Source of the DNA: Dinochytrium kinnereticum
Taxonomy: Eukaryota; Chytridiomycota; Chytridiomycetes; Chytridiales; Chytridiaceae
Reading direction: 5' to 3'
Length of the DNA: 64,000 nucleotides
Assembly (NCBI GenBank): GCA_027604005.1
Contig: JADGJT010000035.1
Coordinates: forward strand, 3,947-67,946
Shown here: positions 21,939 through 33,321 of the stretch, in pieces
Numbering within the stretch: position 1 is the first letter of the stretch
Layout of the letters: each line of letters starts with the position of its first letter
Notes under the pieces: model-generated
Seen by the model: the letters and a program-made list of their open reading frames with translations, nothing else
What the model was told of the DNA's origin: nothing
Database searches by the model: none
Position numbers and translations under genes: made by a program

Positions 21939-23270
21939 ATGCCCGCACCTCGTGCTCAACCCCTCGTCTCAACCGAATGGCTCTTTGACCAGCTCATCAC
22001 AAGGAGCAGCAGGAACGTTGTGGTTCTGGACGGCACATGGCATCTCCCCACCTTGAAGAGGAATGCATACAAAGAGTACCTGGATGAGAGGATTCCTGTA
22101 TGCCACCTCCCTCCCTGACTGACTCGATTTTTCATTCACCGCGACTCCACCATTTGAATCATTGCGAACAGGGGGCTCGGTTCTTTGATATTGATGAGAT
22201 ATCGGATCATGGCTCTTCTTTGCCTCACATGTTGCCCTCCGAGACACAGTTCTCCATGCAAGTGGGTTAGTTTTTGAACTGGTTTTTCTGTTCTTGTTTT
22301 TTCTTTGTTATAGATGGGCATTCGTTTTTTTTTCTTCTTTCCCATTCTTTTCTTCTTTCCCCCCCCCCCCCAAGACCATTCTTCCCGCGTTTTTTACTTT
22401 TGTTCCTGAATGAGTGATGCTTTTATTCCCTTTCACCCACACAAAACCCCTTGATCATTCTTCACAGGCAAACTTGGCATCTCCAACCAAACGCACCTCG
22501 TGATTTATGATGCTGTGAATGCGATTGGATCTGCTGCAAGAGTTTTGTGGACGTTCAGAGCTTTTGGTCACGGTGGTGGGGTGTCTGTTTTGGATGGGGG
22601 GTTGAGAAAGTGGAAGGCGGAAAATCGGCCTTTGGAGAGGGGTGAGGTTGGCAAGTGGGAGGTGAGACTGTTTTTTTTTTCTTCCTTTTTTTTTTTTAAG
22701 GCAGTGGCTGCTTGCTTTTTCAACGTTGCGGTGTACATTGTCACATTTTCTTAATGTTTGGAATGCCTCTCGAGTTGGAATAAGAACCAATTTATTTTGG
22801 TTTCTGATGCTTGTTTCTTCGTTGAATTGCAGGAAACAAGCTACACCTCGAAATTCAACCCCTCACTCGTCAAAACCTTCACCGAGATGAGAACCAACCT
22901 CACAACCCGTCAACACCTCGTCATTGACGCGCGTCCCGCCGATCGATTCCACGGCACCGCCCCCGAACCCCGTCCCATCCCCTCAGGCCACATGCCGTCC
23001 TCCATCTCCATCCCCTCCCTCCATTACACGAATGGATCCAACGTCATGATTGGAGCGGATGAGATGAGGGAAATGTTTTTGGGGAGGGGCGTTGAGGTTG
23101 GGGGGAGCGTTGTGCATACATGTGGGTCGGGGGTCAATGCTTCGATTGGGTGGTTGGGGACGGTGGTGGCGAGGCTTTTGTTTTTTTTGTTTTGTTTTTT
23201 TTTTCTAGAGTATCGTGTTGGTTGTTTTGACTGCTGTGACGATGCGCCTCACCGTGCGTCGCAAATATAA
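21939..23270 (+). CDS. Two-domain rhodanese (thiosulfate/3-mercaptopyruvate sulfurtransferase)
   Basis: Sulfurtransferase family that moves sulfur from thiosulfate or mercaptopyruvate to an acceptor through a Cys persulfide. Exons 21939-22097, 22172-22265, 22468-22661 and 22833-23270 sum to 885 nt, or 294 residues. Domain 1 has PLVSTEWLFDQL, VVVLDGTWHLP and GARFFDIDEISD. Domain 2 has LVIDARPADRFHGTAPEPRP, SGHMPSSISIP and the loop THTCGSG-like VVHTCGSGVNAS with the predicted active Cys at about residue 246. Soon after this loop the family pattern stops. The expected final segment ending in a GSWxEW motif is absent, and the reading frame passes through a T-rich tract. It may be truncated, or the last exon may be mis-modelled. 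Confidence 0.85.
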
Positions 23271-23986
23271 CGCTTTGGTGTTGTTCATCGTTGGCCGGTC
23301 CTGACTGCCTTTTTTTGACCATTTTTCACCATCGCCCGCGCCCCGTTCCTAAATTCACGACGTTTGAACAAGGTTGCCAGTGTAAAGGACCCTGTAAGTC
23401 ATCATCATGAGATTATATGTTAGAGAACCCCTAAACAACTTTTTGATCACTTGATAATGAAGTAGAACATAGCAAGTGACTTGAGCAATGAGGGTCAGAG
23501 AATATCCAGCTCCAGAGTAAAATGAACTATCAATTTCACAAATCACCTATTCTGTTTGGGGGGTTGTTTTTTTTTTCTGTTTCGTGTAAATAAAAGAAAG
23601 AGACACACAAACGAAAGCAGAAAAAACATAAGCAGAGCCAGGAAAAATGGGATTGAATCGAAGAAGCAAAAAAAAAACAAACAAAACAAACAACAAAAGA
23701 CTATACAAAAAACAGTTGGAGTGGTGGAAAAAAGGTTCCAACAACTGGGTAAAGGAAAAACGAAACTAGTCGCAAAGAATGGCATGGAATCTTCTAAGGG
23801 CGCAAATAACCTCCTTTTCCCTCTCTTCTTTAATATGGGCAGAGAAGAAGGAGGGATAAATGAGCACCATAGGTTAAGAAAAACGTGAAATAAAGATAAT
23901 AACAAAGAAATCAACAAAAAAAGAACAATAGATTGACAAGTGTATTTTTCATTCCCATAGCGGCCATTTCTTGCAACCCAATTTGT
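23271..23986. other. Convergent intergenic region
   Basis: About 715 bp, mostly A-rich on the plus strand, between the ends of the rhodanese (+) and TACC (-) genes. Long open frames here are homopolymer-driven. I see no gene. Confidence 0.5.
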
Positions 23987-26900
23987 TCAATTTCTAGTCC
24001 CCATCTCAATCTGGACAAGAAAGAAAGAAAACAAGTGTTAGACATGTAGAGCGGAATAGATGCAAGCTCAAAAGGATAAAAAATACAATAAAATATAAAG
24101 CCTTCTTCATACCTGCTGCAACAACGTATCGCAAATCTTGGACAGCTCCACATTTTCCTGATCCTTGCTTTGGATAGTCCTTTCCAAAGTTGAGATATGT
24201 AGCTCTGCTCTTGACACCTTTGCCCTAAGAGTGGTAGTTTCTTTTTCAAGAGCACCACGGACTCTAGAGATCTCAACGTTCGCGCTGGTTTTTTGTTGTT
24301 TCGTGAAAGAACACGTCGGGTTGGGGTTGGGTGGGAAAAAGAGATACAGAATTGTGGGTTGCGTTAGAATCAAGCCAGGGATAACAAAATCAACCTTTCT
24401 AGTTTCTCCTCGGCATGTGCTCGAAGAGCCATATATCGATCATCCGATTCTTCCACGAGCTTAGCCATCTCTTCCATTTTAGCGGAATGAGCCTGAGTAA
24501 GACATAGATGCAACGGTTTAGCTTTCACCTTATTCAGAGGGAAAATGGGGCTGGTAAAAGAAGAAAATGGAGAACAAAGAGCAGTGAAAAAAAAGCAAAA
24601 CAAGCGCCAAACCTCTTTCTCGGTCTCAGCCTCATTCTTAAACTGCTGAAACCTCATTGACAACCCCTCAAATTCCTTTGCAACGTGGTCCCGCTCCATC
24701 GCCATCTTCTCCAATTTGGCCGCGAGGGCCTTGATCTCGGCTCTAGCGCGGATCTCGGCCTGTTCTTTTTGAGCTAAAGATAAATAAAAGCGCATATGCG
24801 TCAGTTGTTTGTTATCAAAGAGAAAAAAGAAAACAATCTCGAGAGCAAAATGAGAGAAGGCATGAATTTACATATCGTCTCTCGAATGAATTTCTCCCAC
24901 TCATTCAAGGTGGATTGCATCTTCCGGGTAGATTCTACGGCCTCAGCACGCTTGGATTCGAGCTCTTGAATCTCGAGTTGAGCAAGCTCAAACTCTTTTT
25001 CAAACTTTTAGGGGCAGCCCATTTGATGGAATGTATTAGGCATGTGATTAAACAAAGACGGAGATTCAAGAACAATTTTGGTGAAAGAAAGGATGGGGTG
25101 TGTCAGCGATGACACAATTGAGAGAAGCAAAAGTCATGCAGAGGATGAGGCAAAAACACAAATAGAAAGAATAAAATCTTACCTTCGACGTCAACTGATT
25201 CTTAAGCCTCTGCATATCCCTTTCAGTGTACTTCGGTATACTTTGTGGAGTAGAAAAGACATTCTGCATATCTAGCAAAGATGCAGCAGGCCGTCTGTCG
25301 GGTGGTGAAGACCGGTCCATCTCGTCCAAAACCGATATCCCTACAGGAGCTGTCGCAGCCGGCGGGACCCCCAAAACCGCCTTCTTTATCGGCCTCTGTT
25401 GTTGTTCCTCATCCCCATTCCTACTGGCCCTCTTATTCTTCGGAGGAGAATCAAACGCCATGATCCATATGGACGCATTAGGATCAAACTCTTTCTCTCC
25501 ACCCTCATCTGCACCAGAAGATTCCGCCCCAATCTGATAACGGTCCTCATCCTCAACCGCCATAGACTCACTTTCGTCCAGGCGAAGGTCCTGGATGGGT
25601 AAGAGTGGCTCAAACGCTTGTGTGAGGTATCGGCTCGAAAGTTTTGCGGACGACGGGGCGCTAGACGGTCTTGGAGGTCTCGCTGACGGTGTTAACTCTG
25701 ATTCCATCAACCTCCTCCCATCAGTCGCACCAGCGCTCTCTACCGAAAGCACGGATGCCGCATCACGAAAGGTGTCCAGTGAAGTTGATGTAGTCAAGTA
25801 AGTCGATGATGACGCCGATATGGCCACCGGAGCACTCTCAGCCATTAAAAGCTCCACTGAACCATCTGAACCATCCATGAAAAAGCTTTCATTTGAGGGG
25901 TTCCGAAACTGATTGTACCCTGTACGGCGGTTCAACGAAGGCGATGAGGGTTTGAAGTCCGCATCGTCCAGAAAAAACTCTTTACGGCGAGACGCCGATG
26001 ACGGAGGTCGAGGAGGGAGGGCGTCCACTTCAGCAGACGGGGCGCAGGGAGGATCGATGAGTGGCGACAAGGCCATACTGTAAGCAGCGGCTGCAGCAGC
26101 TGTGGGCGTTGAGTGATTGGATAAAAAGCTAGAGTTGGCGGCAAGGGGCGTTGCATCCATAAGGGTGGGCTCAGATCCCATCGGAGAGTTATAGTCATTG
26201 CTGCGGTCGGCCGAACCTAGCCCAGAATTCATCAACCTCCCATTCGACTTTCGAGAAGGAGAGATGAGAAATTTATCAAGAGTGAATCGGCTGGTGCCGG
26301 ATTTCGCTGTGTCTGGGGCATCAAACGAAGTTCTTCGCACCCCGTCTGCTGAGCTTTCGCCTCTTTTTTGTGAAAAAACTGTGTCCGCACCGTCAGAGTT
26401 TTCGTCAATCGATTGCCTGGATCCTTCGACTGTTGGCGGCGACTTTGTGGATCCATCCATTTCCCTGTTTTTCCAGAAACCCTTCATAGAATCTTTAGGC
26501 TTACTGCTTAATCTTAGACTGCTCGATGAAAGCCCGCGTCTCCTGAAGGCCACTGGTGTCTCTGAATCAGTGGTCCCAATCATTCCTCTGTCTTCGGTCT
26601 GGTTAAGCTTTCCATGAGGTGTTAAAGACGTGGCGGACTGTGCGCGTCGAACGGATTTTACAATATCTGGAACGGGCTCGTTCTAAAAAACAACAACAAA
26701 CAATTAAGTAACGGCGCTAACAAAAACAGAATAGTAAAAAATATCCGTCTAACTTCGAGTAGGTTACCTCGGCCTCAATAGCTTTATCAAACGAAAGTCG
26801 TCTCCCTCCAGTTCCTTGTCTAGCTGCAGGAGAAGCAGGCAACGTCGTCCAAGGAAACACTCTGTTCCAGAACGGGCTTGGAGCAACAGACGCCGAATTC

Positions 26901-27529
26901 AAATTCGACGCTGCGATGGCATGTGTCCCAGAGACCAAAGAGTTTCGCCGAGACGGATGGTCGGCTCGACTTCCATCCTCCCCGGGTGGAGGAGTCCCCC
27001 CACCACGTTGTTGCAATGCTTCAGGGACCTCTCGCAGGTCCATCAATCCCGCAGATGAAACGGGTCGACTGGGTTGCCGAAGTGGACTGAGCATAAGAAC
27101 ATTCAGAGATCATAATTCTAGGTGCTCAAGATATTAATTACTTTAAGGCTTACCTTTGCGGGAAAGAGGTGGGATCCAGAATGAGCGTCTGGGTATGTTT
27201 TGCTGTGGGTGTGGTTTGGGTGAGTTCGGACGTGGTGTTTGAAAAAAATTCTGACCTTCTGCCTGCTGACAACCTCCTCAACCAGCCTTTGTTTAGCAGA
27301 CGTCGAAGGTTGCAATGCTAATCACACGTAGGGCATTCAATCAATGCGCGATAAGTACGTGCGAGTGATGTGCGTTTTGACCTTTATTTTTTTTCCGTCA
27401 AAGATGCGGAGTTGAAACCTCACAAAATAAAAATGGAATTTGGGCCAAGAAACTACTTCTGACTGAGCGCACAGCATCCTCAACATAGTAATCCATTCGT
27501 AGCGAGAGGAAATTGGGATCGGGCGACAT
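23987..27529 (-). CDS. TACC-domain coiled-coil protein
   Basis: Transforming acidic coiled-coil family; the fission yeast Alp7 and animal TACC proteins bring XMAP215-type polymerases to spindle poles and centrosomes. Read from 27529 down, it begins MSPDPNFLSLRMDYYVEDAV. Small exons then encode AKQRLVEEVVSRQK and TLILDPTSFPQ. Two long Ser/Pro-rich disordered exons follow (27073-26767 and about 26684-25180), including FDKAIEAE. The C-terminal third (about 25.0-23.99 kb) is continuous coiled coil: FELAQLEIQELESKRAEAVE, IRARAEIKALAAKLEKMAM, LRAKVSRAELHISTLERTI. It ends at ENVELSKICDTLLQQIEMGT, which resembles the TACC C-terminus (N/E-L-x-x-ICD-x-L). The exon phases I could trace at the 5' end are consistent. 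Confidence 0.8.
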
Positions 27530-27608
27530 CAGAGGTATAAAGACGGGGGTGGTGAAGCGAATGACGTTGATGTGGTAAAGATTGGTCTGAGAGAAGATAC
27601 CATGCGAT

Positions 27609-28358
<750 letters not shown>

Positions 28359-28615
28359 AGTGGTTACTTTCAAATTTTGATTGATGAAAATTTCTAAGGG
28401 CGTCCTTCATATTCACTCAGCACAGGGTTCAAGGGTTTGGGGGAAGAAAGTGTACTTTTGAAGCATGAACAAGCAGCATTCATGGCAAAACACCAAAGGA
28501 ATTAAGCTTACGAAAATGATTAAGGAGAAAAAAATATATTGACAGGAAGAATGTAACAAAATGTCCCAAAAGACTGAAACCAGAGCTACCACAACCTGAC
28601 CCCGCCTCACCCCGC

Positions 28616-30281
28616 CTACTCGCGCTTGGCTTTGACCCGCGCAACCGCCTTAGGAATAATGGCAACGACAAATACTGCCAGAATAAACATAGCCCCAGAG
28701 TAAAGGACGTAAGCAACTCTGCTACCGAGAATCCAATACCCGGAGCATGCCACTAACGGCCCAATAGATCGCCCGAGCTGGCCTAAAGACCTGAATTCAC
28801 CCAGAACCTTGCCCTGCTTGTGCTCATCAGGGTCGCGCGAAGATCCTGGCGCGCCAGAAGAGCTACCAGCAAGGCTTGCAAGACTGGTAAGACTCGTGAC
28901 GACGGTTCCACTCGTGAAGGCGAGGAAAGTGGCGCCGAGGTAAAGGTAAGGCCTAGTTGTCGCAAAGGCACCGAGAATGCCGAGTCCAATCGCGCAAGAA
29001 GTGATTCCCTGGACGACAAGGTTCTTTTCCGGTATAGACTTATGGGCGACACGTCTTACGTAGCCTCCCTGCACTAGTGCAGTAATGATCCCGATGTAGC
29101 CAAGGTATTTGCCCTGCTCCCCGTGGGTAAAGTGGAATCGATCGTGGGTCAAAAACGTCAATGTAAACTCCATGCCAGAGAATAGGAATAGGTACAGAAA
29201 GTGAATGAGAGAGAGCCTTCCGAGCAACGCTTTTGTGTTAAGGGGGGATCCCGCGGACTTCGAATCGTTCTCGAGGAGGGGCTCGGTTTCCTCCTTTGAG
29301 CCTTTCTCGTAACCTTTGGCAGTCTTTGACTTTCTTTGCTTAAAATTGAGCGTTTCGGGCAAGGCAACTGCCATATAGATCGTCTCTACGATAATGAGCA
29401 CAAAGGCAAATAGCGCGGGCATGGAGTACGAATTGACAGAGTAGCTAGCCAGAATAGGGAACAACTTGACCAGATCCAACGACGCAAAGTAAGCACCGAG
29501 GGCTGGACCAACTGTAAAGCCCAATGAAAACGCAATTCCAACCAGGGCCTAACGTTTCAGACGTTTCTGTTAAAATCCAGTTGAAAGAGAAAAAAAAGTG
29601 GGTCTTACCAGTCCCCGCGACCGAGTTTCTTCAGTTGTGATGTCAGATATCATTGCAATGGACATTTGGACGTTTCCCTCAGTAAGTCCACCGACCACGC
29701 GGGACAGCACAAAGACTAAGAACGATTTGGAAAAGATCCAAAGAAGCATCGAGATGGCGTTTCCAATCTGGTTGACAGTTAAGGATTACATAACCAATGA
29801 ATATCGTTTAAATACCATGCTAATTAACAGAACGTTTTTCCGTCCATAGCGATCCGATAATGATCCAATGAACGGACTGCTGATAAACTGCAAAAAAGAA
29901 AACAGAGACCCCAGAACACCGCCAAATATGACAATGTCCATGCGGGATCCTGTACCGCCTATCGACTCTCTGAAGCGACGGATCAACGTCAAGATGGCAA
30001 AGAAAAACGAGTTCTATTTTTCCATTTGTAATCAAGATGAGTGGATAAGCAATCAGAGATTGGTCCAATAAACGCTGCAGGAGGGAAAGAGAAAAGGCTC
30101 CCACCTCATCCTGACCATCCGTCTTTTGGTAATGGTCGAGCAGGCGCGGATAGAGCGGCAGGATGATTGTGAATGCGAGGATATCGATAAGCAGGGCCAC
30201 AAAGATGGTGGTCAGCGACTTGCGGATGAAGGCGTCGCTTGGCGATGCCTCTCTCTTGGCTGATGTCTTTGCAGCGGGCAT
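28616..30281 (-). CDS. Major facilitator superfamily transporter, MFSD10/TETRAN-like
   Basis: Twelve-helix membrane transporter of the tetracycline-transporter-like branch that includes animal MFSD10. The first exon (30281-30105) encodes a short soluble N-terminus and helix 1 (LTTIFVALLIDILAFTIILP). Later exons carry the MFS signature loop GSLSDRYGRKNVLLIS between helices 2 and 3, RVVGGLTEGNVQMSIAMISD, and GIAFSLGFTVGPALGAYFA in helix 5. A charged central loop (KQRKSKTAKGYEKGSKEETE) is followed by six more helices in one exon, ending RVKAKRE. The substrate is unknown. I placed the start at the ATG at 30281; the same frame stays open upstream, but that part is low-complexity and opposite a T-run. 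Confidence 0.88.
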
Positions 30282-30565
30282 TGGTGCGGGAGCGATGGGA
30301 AGCGATGCGTTGCGGGGGTGGTGGGTGGTGACGGTCAGGGTGCCTATCTCTGGGCGGTTCTTCTGAAACCAAAATTGGACGTGTGCGATGCCACAGGACA
30401 AACAGACGACCGCTGCCTGGGGTGGGGGGGAAGCTTGTCCTACCAGCTGTCCAACACCCTGGACTCGGCAATTTGGATTTCTCTTCTTTTTTTTTTTTTT
30501 TTTTTTTCTTTCTATCCTGTTTGTGCCTTTTGTTTGTTGTTGACGTCCATCCGCAATTGCAAGAG
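30282..30565. promoter_or_regulatory. Divergent promoter region
   Basis: About 284 bp between the MFS transporter (-) and SRP40-like (+) start codons. It includes a run of about 18 T before the SRP40-like ATG. Both promoters must lie here. Confidence 0.45.
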
Positions 30566-32653
30566 ATGGACTCGCTCGAGAGGCAGCACGTCTTCCACAG
30601 CATCCATGCTTACCTCGTCTCCGTCGGCGCGGCAAAGGCCGCCGCCGCCTTGATCAAGGAGAAGCATCTCACAATCGCCGTGCGTTCCTAGATCTCTCTA
30701 ATCGAATGGAGTTGAATTGCTAACATCTAATTCTAGGCAGGGAAACAGCCAAAGTACTCGCTGCTGGAGGCATTTCGGCTCTTGGAGAAGCAGAAAAGGT
30801 ACGCAAGCCATGTCTTTTTGACTGCTTCGCTTGCCTCGAGATCGGTGTTTCTCACTGTCGAACTCTTTTTGTTTTCTTAGCAACGAGATGGAGGAAGACT
30901 CTGACGAATCTGATGATGAGGAAGAGGAGGAAGAAGTGAAGCCCGTCGCGAAAGCAGCTACGAAGGCATCCCTCAAACCAGCTGCAAAGAAGGCTACAAA
31001 GAAAGCAGAATCTTCGGAAGAGGAAGACTCGAGCGAAGACTCCGACGATTCAGATGAGAAGAAGAAGCCCGCTGCGAAGCCCAGTGCTAAATCTTCCGCA
31101 AAGAAGGCCGAGTCATCAGATGAAGAAGAGTCGGACGAGTCTGATGACGAAAAGCCAGCGGCCAAGGCTGCCGCGAAACCCGCAACGAAGGCTGCGGCAA
31201 AGAAGGCGGAATCGTCTGACGAGGATTCTGACGACTCTGAGGAGGAGAAGCCGGTTGCGAAGCCCGCTACTGCAAAATCTGCCGCAAAGAAGGTCGAATC
31301 AACGGACGAGGAAGACTCGGACAGCTCTGAGGACGAAAAGCCTATCCCTAAAGCTGCGGCGAACCCCGCCACGAAGGCTGCGTTGAAAAAGGCGGAATCC
31401 TCTGATGAGGAGGAGGACTCGGATGAAGACTCGGACGACTCCGATGATAAGAAGCCTGTCGCCAAGCCCACTGCTAAGCCCACTGCTAAAGCCGTAGGGA
31501 AGAAGGCCGATTCGTCTGACGAAGAAGAATCGGATGAAGATTCTGACGAGGAGGACGAGAAGTCAGCTGCCAAGCCGGCCGCAAAGGTTGCCGCAAAGAC
31601 CTCCGCGAAGGCTACCGTAAAGGCCGCCACAAAGAAGGCAGAGTCATCCGACGATGAGTCCTCAGACGATGACTCTGATGACCAGAAGCCCGCTGCTAAA
31701 CCTGCTGCTAAACCCGCTGCGAAGCCTGCGGCTAAGGCTGCTGCAAAGAAAGCTGAATCTTCCGACGAGGAAGAATCCGAAGAGGAATCAGACGACCCTA
31801 AAGACAAAAAGCCGGCTACCAAGCCCACCGCTAAGCCTGCCGCCAAAACCTCCACAAAGAAGGCAGAGCCGTCCGATGAGGAAGACTCTGATGATGACTC
31901 TGATGACGAGGAAGAGGCCAAGTCTGTCACCAAGACTGTCGTAAAGAAGTCTGATCCCAAGAAGAAGGCGGAATCCTCTGATGAAGACGACTCTGATGAG
32001 GAGGAAGATTCCGACGATGAGAAGCCTGCACCCAAATCTAAGAAGACTTCAACGAAAATGGATGTTGACAAGGACTCTGCCAAGAAGGCTAAGTCTACTA
32101 CAGCCATAAAAAAGGAAGAGGTAATTATGTTATGTTGTTTGTTTGAATCTTTTCTTCTTCTTAACCCAAACGTGCATAAAAAGGCTCCGGTGAAAGTCCA
32201 TGGGAAAAAGAGATCTGCCGACGAAGCATTAGAGACACAAGCGTCAAAGAAGGTTAAGTCGAACGAGAGAGGGGTAAGATTTCAAACATTGATTTCTATT
32301 TTTTTCTAAAGCGAATCTTGTTGTAGACACCTTTCCGTAGAATTAAGGTTGAAGAGGTTGAGTTTGAAGATCCCGCTCTAAAGGACAACGGTTTTCTGAA
32401 GGCCGAAAATGCTTACGGGCTGAAGGCTCATCAGGACCTAATTGTAACGCGCGGCAAGGGATTTAGGGCGGAGAAGGTTTAACCTTTGTTGCTTTCTCAA
32501 TATTGACCCTCTCGTAGACGAAGAAGAAGCGTGGAAGTTACAAGGGTGGACATATTGATCAAGTCAGTCGATCTTACAAGGTTAGATTGGAAGATGTTTC
32601 AAAAGCTCTTATCTGATTCGCCTCTTTAGTTCCCCGATGCTGATAGTGATTAA
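30566..32653 (+). CDS. SRP40/Nopp140-like nucleolar phosphoprotein
   Basis: Nucleolar chaperone-like protein for box C/D and H/ACA snoRNPs. Seven exons (30566-30679, 30737-30798, 30881-32120, 32184-32273, 32327-32476, 32518-32580, 32630-32653) sum to 1,743 nt, or 580 residues. The N-terminus is a LisH-like dimerisation helix (RQHVFHSIHAYLVSVGAAKA). The centre is about ten alternating blocks of acidic Ser/Asp/Glu clusters (SSDEEDSDEDSDD-like, likely CK2 sites) and Lys/Ala/Pro stretches. The C-terminal SRP40 domain reads TPFRRIKVEEVEFEDP, DNGFLKAENAYGLKAHQDLI, TRGKGFRAEKTKKKRGSYKG and ends FPDADSD. This C-terminal match is diagnostic. A 469-codon antisense frame is only a mirror of the repeats. 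Confidence 0.93.
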
Positions 32654-32874
32654 ACCCCCGTTCGGCCCTGTACATTTTTTGCCCGTTATGACTGGACCAT
32701 TAAGGCGTCCACATTAATATATGTTTGTCTTCTCTGCTTCTTTCTGGGGGGGATATGACACGACTTTAGATACAAGTCGCTAAGCGAACTTTATAACTTT
32801 GTTGTTTGGCGATTTTTTTTAAATATATTTTCGCTTTGGACATACATCATGATCAATTTATTTATTTAGATGCC

Positions 32875-33260
32875 TCATTCTATTTTAGCTATATCCGACT
32901 TATCTTTCTGAGTATTTCCATCCACTGGTGCATTATTTACCGTTATGCTGGTGACAGGACGGTAATTAGCGTTGGAGGCATCACTAGTTGTCGCCAACGT
33001 TCTCTCTTTAGTAAATAACGATTGGTCGGTTCGGATGCTTTCGATTTTGGATGAGAGAGGACCTTCAAATTGGACTTGAAATTCCTTTTTCTCTTTGAGA
33101 CGACGTTTGGAGTTTGATGACCGGAAATTTTCGAGCTTTTAACATGGAATGGTGGGGTGATTAGATATTTGTGATTATGGAAGGAGTGATATTGGGGGAA
33201 ATGGAAATTTTTTTGGTGCATTACCTCGACCTCGAACCGATCTGTCGCGTCACCTCCCAT
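32875..33260 (-). CDS. Hypothetical small charged protein, two exons
   Basis: I do not recognise this protein. Exons 33260-33225 and 33135-32875 sum to 297 nt, or 98 residues. It starts MGGDATDRFEVELENFRSSN and continues KRRLKEKKEFQVQFEG, then IESIRTDQSLFTKERTLATT, with an acidic tail DKSDIAKIE. The composition is that of a helical, charged protein. A second frame of the large exon is also open, so the model rests on the ATG and a good GT-AG intron. It starts 61 bp after the stop of the ARMH1-like gene on the same strand and could instead be extra 3' exons of that gene. Confidence 0.45.
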
Positions 33261-33321
33261 CGTATTTTTAAATTTGTTGTTCTACATGATCTGTTAATAC
33301 CTCTATTACTTCCAGCGAACT

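Noticed and set aside
23543..23917. Hydrophobic Phe/Leu-rich minus ORF that looks like a membrane protein
   Set aside because: It is made of A-rich plus-strand sequence read backward; no helix spacing or family pattern fits.
25066..26583. Single-exon gene of about 505 codons
   Set aside because: This is the large disordered exon of the TACC gene; phases connect it to exons on both sides, and its 3' end runs past a donor.
29820..30635. N-terminal extension of the MFS transporter upstream of 30281
   Set aside because: The added sequence is Lys-run and Pro-rich from a T tract and GC-rich spacer, and no transporter has such a segment. The ATG at 30281 fits.
30698..32107. 469-codon minus-strand frame rich in Ser, Ala and Phe
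   Set aside because: It is the exact antisense of the repetitive SRP40-like exon; codon repeats on one strand keep the other strand open.
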